The translations under genes and the position numbers were made by a program. Source: Blattamonas nauphoetae (taxonomy: Eukaryota > Preaxostyla > Oxymonadida). From it: a stretch of DNA of 64,000 nucleotides. The DNA lies in the NCBI GenBank assembly GCA_033064195.1, contig JARBJD010000015.1, positions 124,001-188,000 on the forward strand, in the 5' to 3' direction. Under the pieces are notes generated by a model. The model was not told the origin of the DNA and made no database searches. It saw only the letters and a program-made list of their open reading frames with translations. Positions 11,415 to 23,820 of the stretch are shown one piece after another; positions within the stretch are counted from its first letter, which is position 1, and every line of letters begins with the position of its first letter.

Positions 11415-11665
11415 ATGCCGCTTGGCGTTCGTTCCATTTATATGAAGCTCATTTCCAGTTCTGTTCTGCTCTTCTTGATTGTTCGAAAAGACATCAAACG
11501 ATTCGACTTTTGGAGTCGGATTGGAATGACTTTGCGTAAAATTGGGTCCACAACTTGTAAACCATTCCTGTCTAATGTTCTGGTCTTTGTAACCTCTGAG
11601 GAGCCTGTTTAGCAGATTCGATTGAGCTGACCCATAACGTGTGAGTCGACTCAGCAAAACAAGGA

Positions 11666-12738
11666 ATGACCTCATTAGACACAAATCTAAACTCCTCCCT
11701 TGATGCCTCATGCTTCGGTATGTGATTTCACTCGTTTAACTGTGAATAGATACTTCTATTTTCCTGAATTGGAGCGAAGATCCACTTGAATCTGCGCACG
11801 ACAAGGTCGTTGTCTTTCGATCTCTCGTTGCCACTGTGAAGTTACAGTCTGCACTTGATGCCTCTCTGGAGACTAAAGCCGTGAAATTTCTTGAAAGCGT
11901 CGTTCCGAAGTATCCCAACTCAGCAGACGCTTTTCTCGGAAGCTTTTCGTTGCTCGTTGATGACTATTCGACTGACTTTCTACAGTCCATTGTGGTGCTC
12001 CTTTCTTCTACAAGCCATGCAATCACCACGGCAGCAATGAAAGTCCTCAATTTACTGATTTGCCGCTGTTCAACTGAAGTCCGGCTAGCCCTCGTCAAAG
12101 CTGATCTGATCCCTCAAATCATCAACACTCTCCGTCCGTACTCAATTTCTTTTGAAGAAGCAGAAGATACCCACACCAAATTTATGAACATCCTCGACTG
12201 GACTCTCTGGCTCGCAACTCCGGAAGATCTCGCAAAGCTCGAAATTGAAGATCCCGATGAACAACAAGCTGTTCGTGATACGGTTTTGAAGCAAGTACTG
12301 GTACCTTCGGAGAAGTATATTTGTCTTTTGTGCGCGAACCGCTATTCGATCATCGATGGAGGACACACAGAGTCTTTCATGGATCTTCTGAACAAACTCC
12401 TCGAAATATCTCCTTCTTATCGACCAACAATGCAATTTATTCTTCATCTGCCAGTCGTCATGACGATCCCAAGCTATGTCACTTTCTTCGAAACTGAAAA
12501 CCAAATCTTGGTTTTTCTGTTGAACATGATCGATTCCCAGTGTGAATGTAACGAGAAAGGCGGAGAGCAGCGACAAATGTGGAATAAAATTCTTCGAATC
12601 TTGCGAATGGAGGGCATCGAGGATGTGGTCGAGTCGAAGCTGCAAAACGATCACGACGGAGACTGGACAGAATATGTTGTTGAAGAATCGATTACATGGA
12701 ACAACTTGCATGGCATGAACATTCCCTCGCGTGGATAG
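11666..12738 (+). CDS. Helical-repeat (ARM-like) protein 2
   Basis: Two exons, 11666-11717 and 11750-12738, with a 32-nt phase-1 intron; 346 residues. The protein from residue ~47 to the end is identical to ARM1 as far as I can see; only the first exon (MTSLDTNLNSS versus MTVLEPNQNSS) and a few codons after the intron differ. It lies between POMP1 and POMP2 in the same orientation. The near identity, including silent sites and the spacer, indicates a very recent duplication or conversion, or an assembly artefact. Confidence 0.8.
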
Positions 12739-13324
12739 AAACCAACCGACAAGAAGCAGCGAACGTTTCGAGCTGTTTCTGGCTTCTTTTGGACAAAACC
12801 ATTTGTGTGTCAACATTCTCGGAGCTGGTACCACCTCATCCTTCGCCAGAACGATTCCGACGCTTCACCAGTCTCCCTCAATCGTCATCACACACTCCTT
12901 CACCACCCTTTCGCACTGTTCCAAAATCGAAGCTGTCCATCGTCACCATTCCCCCGCTATTTGTGACGATACCATTGTTTCCGATTGTTTTTGAACATCT
13001 GCCACTCCAAGCGATGTGATGGGATTCCAATCTGAACTGACATCTTCACCTCGCTCAGCCGCTGCCCACAAACCCCAACTTTGCTTTCGACTGTCGACGA
13101 CGAGATTCGGTGGGATGGGAATCTCGAAACTGAAACAATACTGCAGATGGGCACTTCGAAGGAAACCAGTCACAATTTGGGATAAAACATCGTCATTCAT
13201 CGTTTTTTATCAACTAATCCATCTCTACGATCCTTTCTCTCTTTCCTCTTTTCTGAAATTGAAAGTTGTGAGAATGATGAATTGATGTTGATCATGCCCT
13301 TAGATCATTCTTTCTCATCTCACA

Positions 13325-16300
13325 ATGAACAACCTCTTTTCATTGGTCGTCTTGTATCTTGTCCCTATCTTTGCTCAACCGTTGGTTGAATTGTCGCCAG
13401 AACTTCACGATTTGGGAGTCTTTCTGAAAACTGAAAAAGGAAAAAACCTGAACACCGAAAACCGACAACGGAGACATTGATATTCCCACCCGGATTCTTC
13501 GTTGGAAAGAACGTGAACATCACATCAACATCATACTCATTGGTTGGAACCAATTCAACAATGAAACTGAAGCGAAGTCAAGATTCCTCCTTTCAAGCGA
13601 ATAATCTTCTGAAAGACACAGATTCGTCAGAAGATGGAGGATTCTCGTGGATACTAGACTTGGTGAACAGCTCATTATCGTTGGAATTATGGACACTGGA
13701 CTCGTCAGAACTGAGTTCGTCGTTCTGTTCTTTGTCGTCGTCCGAACTTGAGATTTCGGAGAGCACGATCATCTCGAATGTGGTCTGCTCACCAATTGTT
13801 GTCTGTGAAGACGGGACAGGGGTTGTATCATCGATTACTCTCTCGCACTGCTCCCACTTCTCGTCGACATCACTTCTCCAACCATTTGTCGGACTGGCCA
13901 TGGGATCCGCTCTTCGTGATTATTCGGCACTCTCTGTTCGTGGGATATCGCTTATGTTGCGGGACATATTGCTGGTGTTGGGAACTGGACCTCTGTTCTC
14001 GTTTGACTTTTCAACGAACATGGACTCCCGATTCACTCGTCCTTCATCCTGCCCGTTCAACACGCAGCTGATTTCGAGTGACTTGGTGAATATGAGCAGC
14101 CCTGGACACCTTTTGGACGAGATGGCTAGCCGATATGTGAATGACCAACACGTGATTGGCTGCAGCGTGTCGCACTGCACAAACCATCAGCATGGAACTG
14201 CGATGCTGGACCCAGCCTCTGGCGGTAATCTTCACTGCATCAACTCGTCGTTCAGCAATTGCATTCGCTCCTCAAACACCATTCTGGACAGATCGGACCG
14301 AAGTTACTATTCCGTGAACCAAGTCTTTGCCACAGGCGACACCACAGGCCATTTCTTGCGCTGTGTCTTCTCCAACATGAGAACGTCAGATTCCCAACAG
14401 AAAGGTGGGGCTGCGATTGTGTTCAATGCCGTCACCACTTCGCTCACCATCACACTCTGCTCCTTCTGTCACTGCACCTCAACCTGTCGCGACGGCAGCG
14501 GTGGAGCAGTGACGTATTCTTCCAAATCTCCCACCACCCCTTCCTTCACTCTGCTGCAGTCAGTATTCACCGAGTGTGCCGCCAACAACTCAGACGAAGG
14601 GACGGGTGGAGGAAGCCTGTTCGTCCACACTGACTCCGTCTGTCTAACCACAATCTCCGACTGTGCATTCGAGAGAAGCTGGACACGAGGTTCTGGCGGG
14701 GCTCTCTCCTCCGAAAACGTGCGCCTGACCATCACAAACACTCTGTTTGAGAGGTGTTCGTGTGGGCTGTTCGGAGGGGCGCTGAGAATGCAGAACACGA
14801 AAGATGTGCTGGTGTCGCACTGTGCGTTCAGAGGGTGTTCGAGTGGGTCGTCATATTCGGGAGCGAAGGACGTGTCGTACGATTCTCAAATGAATCGGAA
14901 GATCGGATATTCGAACTTTGAATTGTCTGATTCGACATCAGGATCCCCAAATGTGTATTGCGAATCGCCGCGGAATTCATCTTCGAATTGGATTGCTCAT
15001 ATCCAACGGAAAACGGCGCTGAAGCGTGTTGATCTCTCATACACAGAGAATTCGATGAAGATGAATATCACAGCAAACTCTGAGCTTTTGGGGTCGATGA
15101 ACGTGCTTCTGGATGGAGCAGGCACCACTCGCCTCGTCCAAGTTACATTTGGCCAGGGAACGACTCCACACAGGACCGGCGAAATCGAGGTTGCAACGGG
15201 TTATCAGTCACTCCTCCCTTCGAACGTGTCATTTCAAGTGAGGAAAGTCGGAATTGTGGGCTTGGATTTCAATCCGAGCATCTTTTCAGTCGAGGCCACT
15301 CTCATCGACAACGATCATTGCGAGATCAAATTGTTCGGGATGAATCTGCCTGACTTCTCGTCACTATATCTCTCAGTCTTCGATTCAAATAGACATCAAG
15401 TCACAAGCAAACACACTGAAAACCTGACGATGACCGTGACCACCTCGTCATCACCCGATGATCCTATCCATTACGGAGGAAAGTACACAATTGGGGAGAT
15501 TGCATCAAATGGAGTTGTGTTGGCATCGCCCCACACTCTCTCATTTACAGTTCCACTTCCATCTGCTGAATTCACTTCAATCTCCATCCTTGATTGCAAG
15601 AATGGATCCCTGCATCTTACATTGTTTGGCGAACGTCTCTACTCTCCCGAAATCTCTGTCACCTTCTCAACCATCGACAACCCCGATCAACCGCACAGTC
15701 TGATTCTCTCTTTGTCTCCCGTCTCCCCAACCGAACTCGACACCATGGTAATTCCGATCTGTGACGAAGGAACGTATTCACTGCGTCCTGATCGAGAGTA
15801 CCAAGTGAGAGACGTCGCCTCGCTGCATCAGACCCAGTCAATCGAGATTTCGGACATTTTTTTCTGGATCCCGCTGGTTCCGCCTGATCCAAAGAAGCCG
15901 ATGCCAGCTTGGGTACTTTCTCTCATCCTTTCTGTGTCAATTTCGTGCGGCATCTGGTTGCCTGTGGGACTGCTTTATTGCATATGCACAAAACGGAACT
16001 CTGACTGTGTCGACTGTTGCGATTCTTGTCCCACTCCAACATGCTCTCGTCCATCCTGTCACCGACCCTCATGCACTTGTCCGTCTGGATGCCGACCTGA
16101 GAAATCAGCGATCGTGTGCTGTGCCCCAAACAACGTGAATTGCTGCTCAAAGTGCTGCATCATCTCCGTCACCTTCCTGTGCTGTGGGAAGTCTCAGGAA
16201 GACAGTCCAGGCATCCAAAACAACCATCCAACGCCAAAAGAGGTCGAGATGAGATACGTCGATGACTATACACTTCCACACACTGAATCTCCTCGTGGTA

Positions 16301-16371
16301 CATCGCGAGTCGCTGGAAGGACGGAATGCAGACAGGAGATCTATCGTTCACGCACAACCGTTTTGGAATGA
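13325..16371 (+). pseudogene. Beta-helix surface protein POMP2, start out of frame with body
   Basis: Same architecture as POMP1, with the same ATG and signal peptide at 13325. One base is missing relative to POMP1 in the region 13457-13470, so the signal peptide is out of frame with the otherwise open body (13477-16371, 964 codons, no ATG near its beginning). The ectodomain is nearly identical to POMP1 up to about 14372, then clearly different until about 16020, and the Cys-rich tail is again identical. The divergent part has its own Cys-repeat units and a different membrane segment. Either a recent pseudogene or a silent donor copy; a sequencing error at the one-base gap cannot be excluded. 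Confidence 0.75.
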
Positions 16372-16621
16372 ATGCTGTTTGGTGTTCGTTCAATTTATAT
16401 GAAGCTCATTTCCAGTTTTTTCTGCTCTTCTTGATTGTTCGGAAAGACATCAAACGATTCGACTGGTGGAGTCGGATTGGAATCACTTTGCATGAAATTG
16501 GGTCCACAGCTTGTAGACCGTTCCTGTCTATTGTTCTGGTCATTGTAACCCCTTAGGAGTCAGTTTAGCAGATTCGATTGAGCTGACCCATAACGTGTGA
16601 TTCGACTCAGCAAGACAAGGA

Positions 16622-17692
16622 ATGGCTGCTTTAGACACAAATACAACCTCCTCCCTTGATGACACATGCCCCGGTACGTGATCTTCCTACTTTTGACTGT
16701 GAATAGATACTTCTATTTTCCTGGATTGGGACGAAGATCCGCGTGAATCTCAACGCAAAACGGCCGTTGTCTTTCGATCTCTTGTTGCTACCATGAAGTT
16801 ACAACCTGCATTGGATGGATCTTTGGAAGAGAAAGCCGTGATATTTCTCAAATATGTGACTCCGAAGAATAGAGAATTGGCTGATGCTTTTCTCCTCAGC
16901 CTTGGGCGAACAGATAATGACTCTTCCATCAACTTCGTGTCCTCCATTGTGGTCCTCCTTTCATCGCCAGGTCAAGTCATTCCCACAGCAGCAATGGAGA
17001 TGTTGGCATCTCTGTTCCTGTTCTGTTCTCTAAAAATCCTCCTGGCCCTCGTCAAAGCTGACCTGATCCCTCAAATCATCACCACTCTCAACCCACAGTC
17101 TCTTTCATTCTCAGATGCGGTCGATATCCACACCAACTTCATCAATCTCATCACCTATTCCCTCTGGCTCTCAACTCCGGATTGTCTCGACAAACTCGCA
17201 ACTGAAGATGAGAATGAACAACAAGCTGTTCACGAGACAGTCTTGAAGCAAGTTCTGGCACCTTCAGAGGAGTACGTCTGGCATTTGTGCGAAAACCGCT
17301 ACTCGATCGTCGATGGAGACCAATCTCAAGAATTCTTGTTTCTTCTCGCTCGCCTCCTTCGAATATGTTCATCTTATCAACCCACCTTGGATTTTGTTCT
17401 TTCTCTGCCAGTCGTTCTCACGATCCCAAGTTGTCTCACATTCTTCGAGAATGAAGAGACAATCTTGAGTTTTCTGGAAGACATGGTCGATACCCAGCAG
17501 GAATGGAACAAAAAAAGGGGAGAAGAGCGACAGATGGGGAATAAAATTCTTCGAATGTTGCGAATGGAAGGCATCGAAGATGTGATTGAGGCAAAACTGC
17601 AAAACGATGCAAACATATTCGGAAGATGGATTGTTGACAAATCGATTGAATGGAATAACCTGCAGGGCATGAACGTTCCAGAACGAGAATAG
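16622..17692 (+). CDS. Helical-repeat (ARM-like) protein 3
   Basis: Two exons, 16622-16673 and 16707-17692, with a 33-nt phase-1 intron; 345 residues. It has the same fold and end motif as ARM1/2 (KILRMLRMEGIEDVIEAKL) but with many substitutions, so it is an older copy. It keeps the conserved core LLALVKADLIPQII and NEQQAVHETVLKQVLAPSEE. Downstream there is no third POMP; a spacer and a SPRY gene follow instead. Function unknown. Confidence 0.8.
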
Positions 17693-18297
17693 AAACAGAC
17701 AGGAACCACCAACCGTTTCGAACTGTTTATGACTTCATTTTGGACAACAGACACTGTTTGTGTGTGATCTTTATGGACTCTGGCATCACCTCATGGTTTC
17801 ATTTGCCGGAAAGATTCGAATTACCTCTCGCCAGTCTCCGTCGATGGTGACTACACTCCCCATCCTTCGCCGCCACTCTCGCAGAGCTAGCACTGCTCCC
17901 ACTGCTCGTTTGTTGAAGGAAATGCGTTGATGGATGAATGATCAGGATTGGTGGGATTTCTGAATCGATCCCTCATCGACGATCGCCCTCAACTTTTCGG
18001 GAACTCCAGATTCTCCCGTTGGTGTAGGACAGAGCGGGAAAGATCAATTCCGGTGTAGTGACACAAAAGCGATTCTAAAAAAGAAACACCAGTGTCGTTA
18101 CTTCGACCTGGACACTTCATTCTTAGTTTTTTCTTGTGCAAACACCACCACATTTGTTTTAAATTGTCGAGACAACCATTCCGTTTGTGAATTTCATAAT
18201 ACGAGTTGGTGATGTGTCGAGAAACATCGTCACGATAATCCAGGACAGTTGTCACATGTTGTGGGCTGGATCTTTATCCAAGAGCCTGACGTTCGAG
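17693..18297. other. Spacer between ARM3 and a SPRY gene
   Basis: About 600 bp. Its first ~250 bp are a diverged version of the spacer that follows ARM1 and ARM2 (the same order of short motifs, such as the run after the ARM stop), so the array once continued here. The rest shows no gene I can support; upstream exons of the SPRY gene are possible but not visible. Confidence 0.45.
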
Positions 18298-19120
18298 ATG
18301 AACTCTCTTATTGATCGCTTGCCACTTAGAGACTCGAATTCTTCATTTCATGAAGCGTATGAACATCCGTCATCATCAGTTTCGACAACCTTCACATCCC
18401 AATCAAGCCCCATCACAGATTCTTCGACTGCGAGAGTTTCTTCTCTCTCGGTCCTCCCCCCACTCCTCTTCACAGATCCTCTCCACTTTACTCTGACTAA
18501 TACCACCATCACTCGCACAGGTTTCGTATTCGGTGATCACGGACAGATTAACCCATCAACAGTCCTCATGGAAGACAATATTTCTCACGGAATTGTGTCT
18601 GTCACGATTACCATGCAGGATTGCCGTGGTCAGTTCATTTTCTTTCTGATTATTCTCAGAATCGGTCTATTTTGGCCTTCTCGATTCGTCAGCTCCAGTT
18701 CCCACAATTCATGAAGCCATTGGACGCTATGTAGAGAGTATCTCTCGATCTTTCTCATTTATTCAGATTCGGTCTCTCTTACTCCATTTGGGAATCTTCT
18801 TTTGAACACACCAAACATGCAACTCAAAAGAATCTATCGAACCCGCCTCTCGTTTTCAACAGAAGGAGATTGTGTTCGGATGGAGGTGAACATGACATCC
18901 AATCCTCGTACAGTCAATTTTTTTGTGAATGGCGAAGCTGGACGATTCTTCGTTTCAAACCTTCCCCCATCTGTCAGAATCGGAGTTTGGTGACATTTTT
19001 TCCTTCTCCTTTCAGTTCACCGTTTTCGGCCTCGGAACCTCCTTTCGAATTGATCGAATCGCACGCCAATCTCATGAAACACCAATCTCCACAAGAATGG
19101 AGGAACTCAAATGGAAATGA
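18298..19120 (+). CDS. SPRY-domain protein A
   Basis: Four exons (18298-18628, 18660-18737, 18767-18984, 19016-19120) with introns of 31, 29 and 31 nt; 243 residues. The SPRY fold is shown by ESVYFGLLDSSAP, NSVSLTPFGNLLLNTP, EGDCVRMEVNM, RTVNFFVNGEAGRFFVSNLP and GLGTSFRID, in the usual order. All junctions keep frame, and the same three intron positions recur in SPRY B at 41008. The N-terminal ~55 residues are Ser-rich and variable. SPRY domains bind proteins; the partner is not visible. The start is uncertain: 18298 is the first ATG in frame before the conserved part. Confidence 0.72.
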
Positions 19121-19822
19121 GGCCATAGTCTTGCTTCAGGAGTCGAAATTTGCGGATTTTGGCGAAAGAACTCGACAAAAAGACGCTTCTCACCCGCTGG
19201 GATTGGACGAGAGCAGTTGTGTAGGGTGTGGTGGAGTCGGCAGCGTGTCTGGCTTTGCCCACTCTTCACTTCTTCCTCAACAGGAGTCCAATTGTGGACC
19301 AGCAGTTCCTCTGCACTCTCACCTTCGTCTGTCTCGTCACAACGAACATCTCGCTTGTTCTCACCAACCGAAGCAGCACTGCCTCCATCCTTTCCTTCCT
19401 CTCCCCCTCGTCGCCCTTCAACCCAGCGTGCCACGTGTTGTGTGTGATGTCTGTTGCGATTCTGCTGTGCTGTGTGTATTGTCCTCCATTTTGGATTCTC
19501 TGTGACACCACTCGCCTCCCTTGGCTCAGCTTCTTGTAGGCGGCTGAGGTGCGGTGTTCGTCCCTCGTTGTGGATGAGTTGATGAAACTGACTCGATGGG
19601 CTGTGAGAAGCTGATTTCTATTTTAATGTCTTTTTTTCCTCTGAAAGAGATTAGATCTTTTTCATTTTATTCGGATCAAAATCTCCCTGTTGCATTTTGA
19701 GTCCTGAACAAAACTTGAAGTCATTCGAGCATATGATCATCATTGGACGAATGACCGATTGTGACAGATTCTGAAATATAATATTCGAGAAGATAATGTC
19801 TTCGTTGTTCTAAATTGTGGAT
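19121..19822. other. Gap with a possible membrane-protein fragment
   Basis: No confident gene. An open frame at 19228-19539 on the plus strand encodes two or three hydrophobic segments (FLCTLTFVCLVTTNISLVL, CHVLCVMSVAILLCCV) and could be an exon of a polytopic membrane protein, but it lacks an ATG and flanking exons are not evident. The last ~200 bp are AT-rich. Confidence 0.35.
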
Positions 19823-20713
19823 CAGTCATGGACAAAAGTTTACGGGCACCCTTGTTCGCGTTTATGAACAATCAACTTTTTCTAATCTTTCATTAAACAC
19901 TTCACAACATTGGAAGACAGCAATTTCCAAAATATTGAACAAAAAGAGTCTAGTGAAGTGAAAATCAGGAGGAAAGTTCGAGCCGACTTGGGAGGAAAAT
20001 TTGATGAGGGTGACAAGAACACATCTCCTCTCTGTGGAAGAGGAGATGTGAGGAGGTGAGAGTGTTTCTACTCTCAAAAATTGAATGGCTCCACTCCTTA
20101 TTGAGAAAATGTTGGAGATGTCGTCGAAACGAGCAAAATCTATCTTCCGCATCTCGAGTCAATCATCCTTGTGGACATACCAAACTCATTCTCTTGTCTC
20201 AACAACACGTATTCTCTCTCAATCTCAAAAGAAACGACGAGCTGTAGTGAAAACCAATCATTGACACTTTCGTTGTAGTTCGTACAAACCAAATTTGGAG
20301 GCCCGACAAATAGTTGAGAGAGAATACATGTTGTTGAGACAAGAGAATGAGTTTGGTATGTCCACAAGGATGATTGACTCGAGATGCGGAAGATAGATTT
20401 TGCTCGTTTCGACGACATCTCCAACATTTTCTCAATAAGGAGTGGAGCCATTCAATTTTTGAGAGTAGAAACACTCTCACCTCCTCACATCTCCTCTTCC
20501 ACAGAGAGGAGATGTGTTCTTGTCACCCTCATCAAATTTTCCTCCCAATTCGGCTCGACATCTCTTCCTGATTTTCACTTCACCACACTATATTGGTTTT
20601 ATATTTCACTAAGGACTATCTTTCATTGTTGTGAAGTGTTTCAAAAAAAATCAGAAAAAAACACCTGTTCATAAATGCAGACTTGGGTGCCCGCAAACTT
20701 TTGTCCGTGGCTG
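19823..20713. mobile_element. Foldback element with 400-bp inverted arms, Tc1/mariner-like ends
   Basis: Left arm 19823-20222 and right arm 20314-20713 are inverted copies of each other, 400 bp each, around a ~91-bp centre. Outer ends read CAGTCATGGACAAAAGTTT and, on the other strand, CAGCCACGGACAAAAGTTT, which is the style of Tc1/mariner termini. The expected TA duplication is not seen (flanks are GGAT and GATG), so the insertion is old or the family differs. The arms are partly diverged from each other. No transposase. Its right end lies 53 bp before the ATG of the interrupted surface-protein gene. Confidence 0.75.
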
Positions 20714-20802
20714 GATGAAAGTGGACTGAACAAGATCGAAACCTTAGTTTGTACCTTTTCAATTGAATGCTCCTCTCACTCTTCGCTGTTTTTGCACATA
20801 TC

Positions 20803-23106
20803 CAGACCTTTGAGATTGATCTCATCGATCTCAGCTTTTTCGATCTCAGAAAATAACTAGTGTTCAAATTCTCATAAAACTCGAAATATCGAAGTAAAAG
20901 ACCCGCTATCCGTGTAGAATTTTGTTTATAAGCACTTTCATTGAAATCTCGAGATGAATCGTCCCACAATAATTCTTCATCCCGATCCGATTGAAGAACT
21001 GGATGAATCACGCTTGTTTATCCAATAATTTATTAATTCCACCGCGACGGATCTCCTCTACCATTTCTCGACGATTATTTCTCTCTTAGAGTGATTTATT
21101 CTGCAGCTTACCATTCGTTGTTTAATTGTATATTAGTCTTCGAGATTTCTTCTCTTTATCACGATTTTCAGTCCTATTTAGACTTGGTTAATCTGTCCTT
21201 TCCAAAATTTATCTCTTTATTTCCATCTCTCTCAGATAATCTGTCAGTGACCAGTGAGATCTCAAATGACACTTCGAAGCCGCCTCTCGAATGACCCCAA
21301 CTCGTTTCTGCGGACTCTCCTCGTATGTTGGGAATGCGCTGATTGCTGGTGCAGGCGAACAGATTCTGAAATCACCTCCAATTGTCCAGAAATGGTTTGC
21401 TCTTTTGGGTTCGTCGTTCTCAACGCGGCTGTCTTTGACTGTCCCATCGTCAACCGTCCTCTCTCCAAACAATTCCTGGTGTCCCTGAACAACACATTGT
21501 GACCAGATTATCTTTCCCATTCTCGACTTTTCAACCATCTCTGAAACACTTCTCGTTTTACTTGTCGAAATGGGATGCATTCCGCATTCCCGCCATTCTA
21601 CAGCCACCTCCGATCTGTTTCATGATCATCCAGTCCGTTGACTATCCACTCAGTCTTATATCTCGTTCCTGCAACCAAGCCCAAACAGCCATCCGAAATC
21701 AAAGAATACAAACAACTCCAGACAACTCCGTTGGTCAACACAAGGTTAGCTCTGCAACTAACATCGTCAGAGATGGAACAACTTGTTGCGCAACATGTTT
21801 CGGCCGTTCAACAGCGAGCTCACATTCCGAAGCGAATAGGATTGTCATCAGGTCCATCAAACACCTCTCTGATGCCGATTCTGGACAATACCCAAGTTTG
21901 ACCATCAATGACCGGAAAGCAAGGATCGGAAGCAATCCACGAGGAGATGTTAAGATGACACTTTTGAAGGCTGAATGATCCCTCCGATTTCTCGTCCTTT
22001 GGACTGTGCATGCGTTGAATCACATTTACCGACGATTAGGAACTCCATCACGCCAACACTCCTCCAAACGAGCTCTCTTCTCAACACTGTCGTCGCTCTC
22101 TTCATATAGCCGTCCATTTCACTCCAAACGACAGAATGGAGCCCCAACTCAGGTTGTCACTGTGCCGTCCTTGAACAACCCCACCTTCACCCTCGATAAG
22201 CAGCACAGCGACAACGAAGTTCCACCGAATTCTGTCAGAATCAGCATTTCAAGAACAGGATGGACAAGGTGGATGAGGTCGACAAAGGGACGAGGGCAGC
22301 TGAAGAGAACCAGCGACACATCGAAACCGAAGTGCTCGACGAACTCGCAGTCGACGCTGTCGACACATCTGTCGCCTTCGAGCAGCAACTGCGGGAGAGC
22401 TCCTTGCGAGACGTGGTGCTGAAGATGAAGCAGTTTCTGAAGCAGTCGTCGATTCTCATGCCGACACTCCCCAAAGCGACGCTCCTCAGCCGTTCCTTCT
22501 CCTCGCTCGGCCGAAGTTAGAGTCGATGCTCTCGTCAACCACCAATCTGGAGAAGACACTCCTCAGAAGAGTGCAACCACAACGAGGCCGACCACAGCGA
22601 TCGAAGCCGCAGTTCCAGCAGACGATGGAAGAAAGGCCGAGAAACAGACCAGCGACTCACACGATAAGCTGAAGCTGAGCAGGCAAACGCAGAAATTGCG
22701 CAAAGAGGAAGTCAAGTAGGTGGAACATGCGAATGATGCCGAGAGCGAATACTGGGGGATGGAACAGGAAGATGAGGAGGAGAGGCTGCACGGAATCGAC
22801 GAAAGCCATCTGATGAACACCAGGAATTCAGCAACGATGCAGTGGAATGCCGAGATCATGACGTAGCATTGGCCAACACGACAGACAATCTAAAGCAAAA
22901 GTTGAGTGGGTTTTCCTCTTTTCAGTGTTTATTCTATCACACTACAACCATTTCGCTTTTTCAAGATTCTTATTTTTACTATTTGACACAACATTGAGAC
23001 AATTATAGATACGCTTAATTAAGTCATTGATCTCAGTCCCAAAAACCGGAACTGAGATCGATCGATCTCAGTTTCTGCTTGATTGATCTCATGTATCAAA
23101 GGTCTG
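20803..23106. mobile_element. hAT-type DNA transposon, 2.3 kb, inserted in a signal peptide
   Basis: Inverted ends CAGACCTTTGA (20803-20813) and TCAAAGGTCTG (23096-23106) are flanked by an exact 8-bp target duplication, CACATATC at 20795-20802 and 23107-23114. Internal palindromic GATCGATC/GATCTCA motifs sit near both ends. No hAT transposase is visible. The interior (about 21250-22860) has several partly open frames, one with coiled-coil character at 22260-22520 (MDKVDEVDKGTRAAEENQRH) and a Lys/Glu-rich one at 22563-22709, which look like pieces of host genes. The ends differ from those of the 4.1 kb element at 1123, so the two belong to different families. Confidence 0.85.
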
Positions 23107-23219
23107 CACATATCCATTCAGCAAGCATCGACCTTCAGGATGTGATAAAGGAGTATGCGGATGACGTCACAAAAATCGAATTGCAGTATGAAAATTACAC
23201 TGCTCGTGACATTCACTTA

Positions 23220-23820
23220 TAGATCCACTCAAAACCCGGAATTTCTCCTAAACCCGGAACATGGGGGTTGAAAGATACATATTGGGCAAACTAAGAAAAA
23301 AATAAAATGTGAGAATTATAGACCGACGCAAATCAGAGAAACCCTCAAAATACCTCTTTTGGACCTGTTTGAATCAGGAGAACTGGTCATATCTTCACAA
23401 CCTGTGAACCGATTTTGATGAAAATTTTCACAAAAACGTTTTTTTGATGAAACGAACAATTTGAGAAAACATTGGAGAAAAAATGCTGGATATTTGGGAA
23501 AATAGAAAAAAACCCATATTTTTCTCGAGAAAAAAGTCTTAGAAAAAAATATCTTTCATTTTTTGAGCAGCTTTTGTCGAGATGTTTACGATAACAATGC
23601 ACTTTATTTGGTGCAAAACGGATGGCTGGTTGTGGAGAAACGATCCAAAAAAGTTGAGAAAAATGTAGGCATTGTTGCTGTATACAGTATTTTGAGGGTT
23701 TCTCTGATTTGCGTCGGTCTATAATTCTCAAATTTTATTTTTTTCTTAGTTTGCCCAATATGTATCTTTCAACCCCCATGTTCCGGGTTTAGGAGAAATT
23801 CCGGGTTTTGAGTGGATCTA
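23220..23820. mobile_element. PIF/Harbinger-like MITE, 601 bp
   Basis: Two 134-bp inverted arms (23220-23353 and 23687-23820) with ends TAGATCCACTCAAAACCCGG enclose an AT-rich centre without coding potential. The element is flanked by TTA on both sides (23217-23219 and 23821-23823), a 3-bp TWA duplication typical of PIF/Harbinger. Removing the element and one TTA leaves the host frame intact, which supports this choice over a TA duplication: that alternative would leave an in-frame stop. Confidence 0.8.

Larger units (their letters stand above)
6721..16371 (+). repeat. Tandem duplication of an ARM gene plus surface-protein gene, period ~4963 bp
   Basis: The block starting near 6721 is repeated starting near 11684. 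ARM exon 2, the 585-bp spacer and the first part of the surface-protein gene match almost base for base; visible differences before the surface gene are a few substitutions and one extra C near 12954. Inside the surface gene, identity is interrupted by divergent blocks. A more diverged third ARM copy starts at 16622, and an eroded surface-gene tail precedes the array. This points to unequal crossing-over or gene conversion, recent for the ARM part. Confidence 0.85.
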
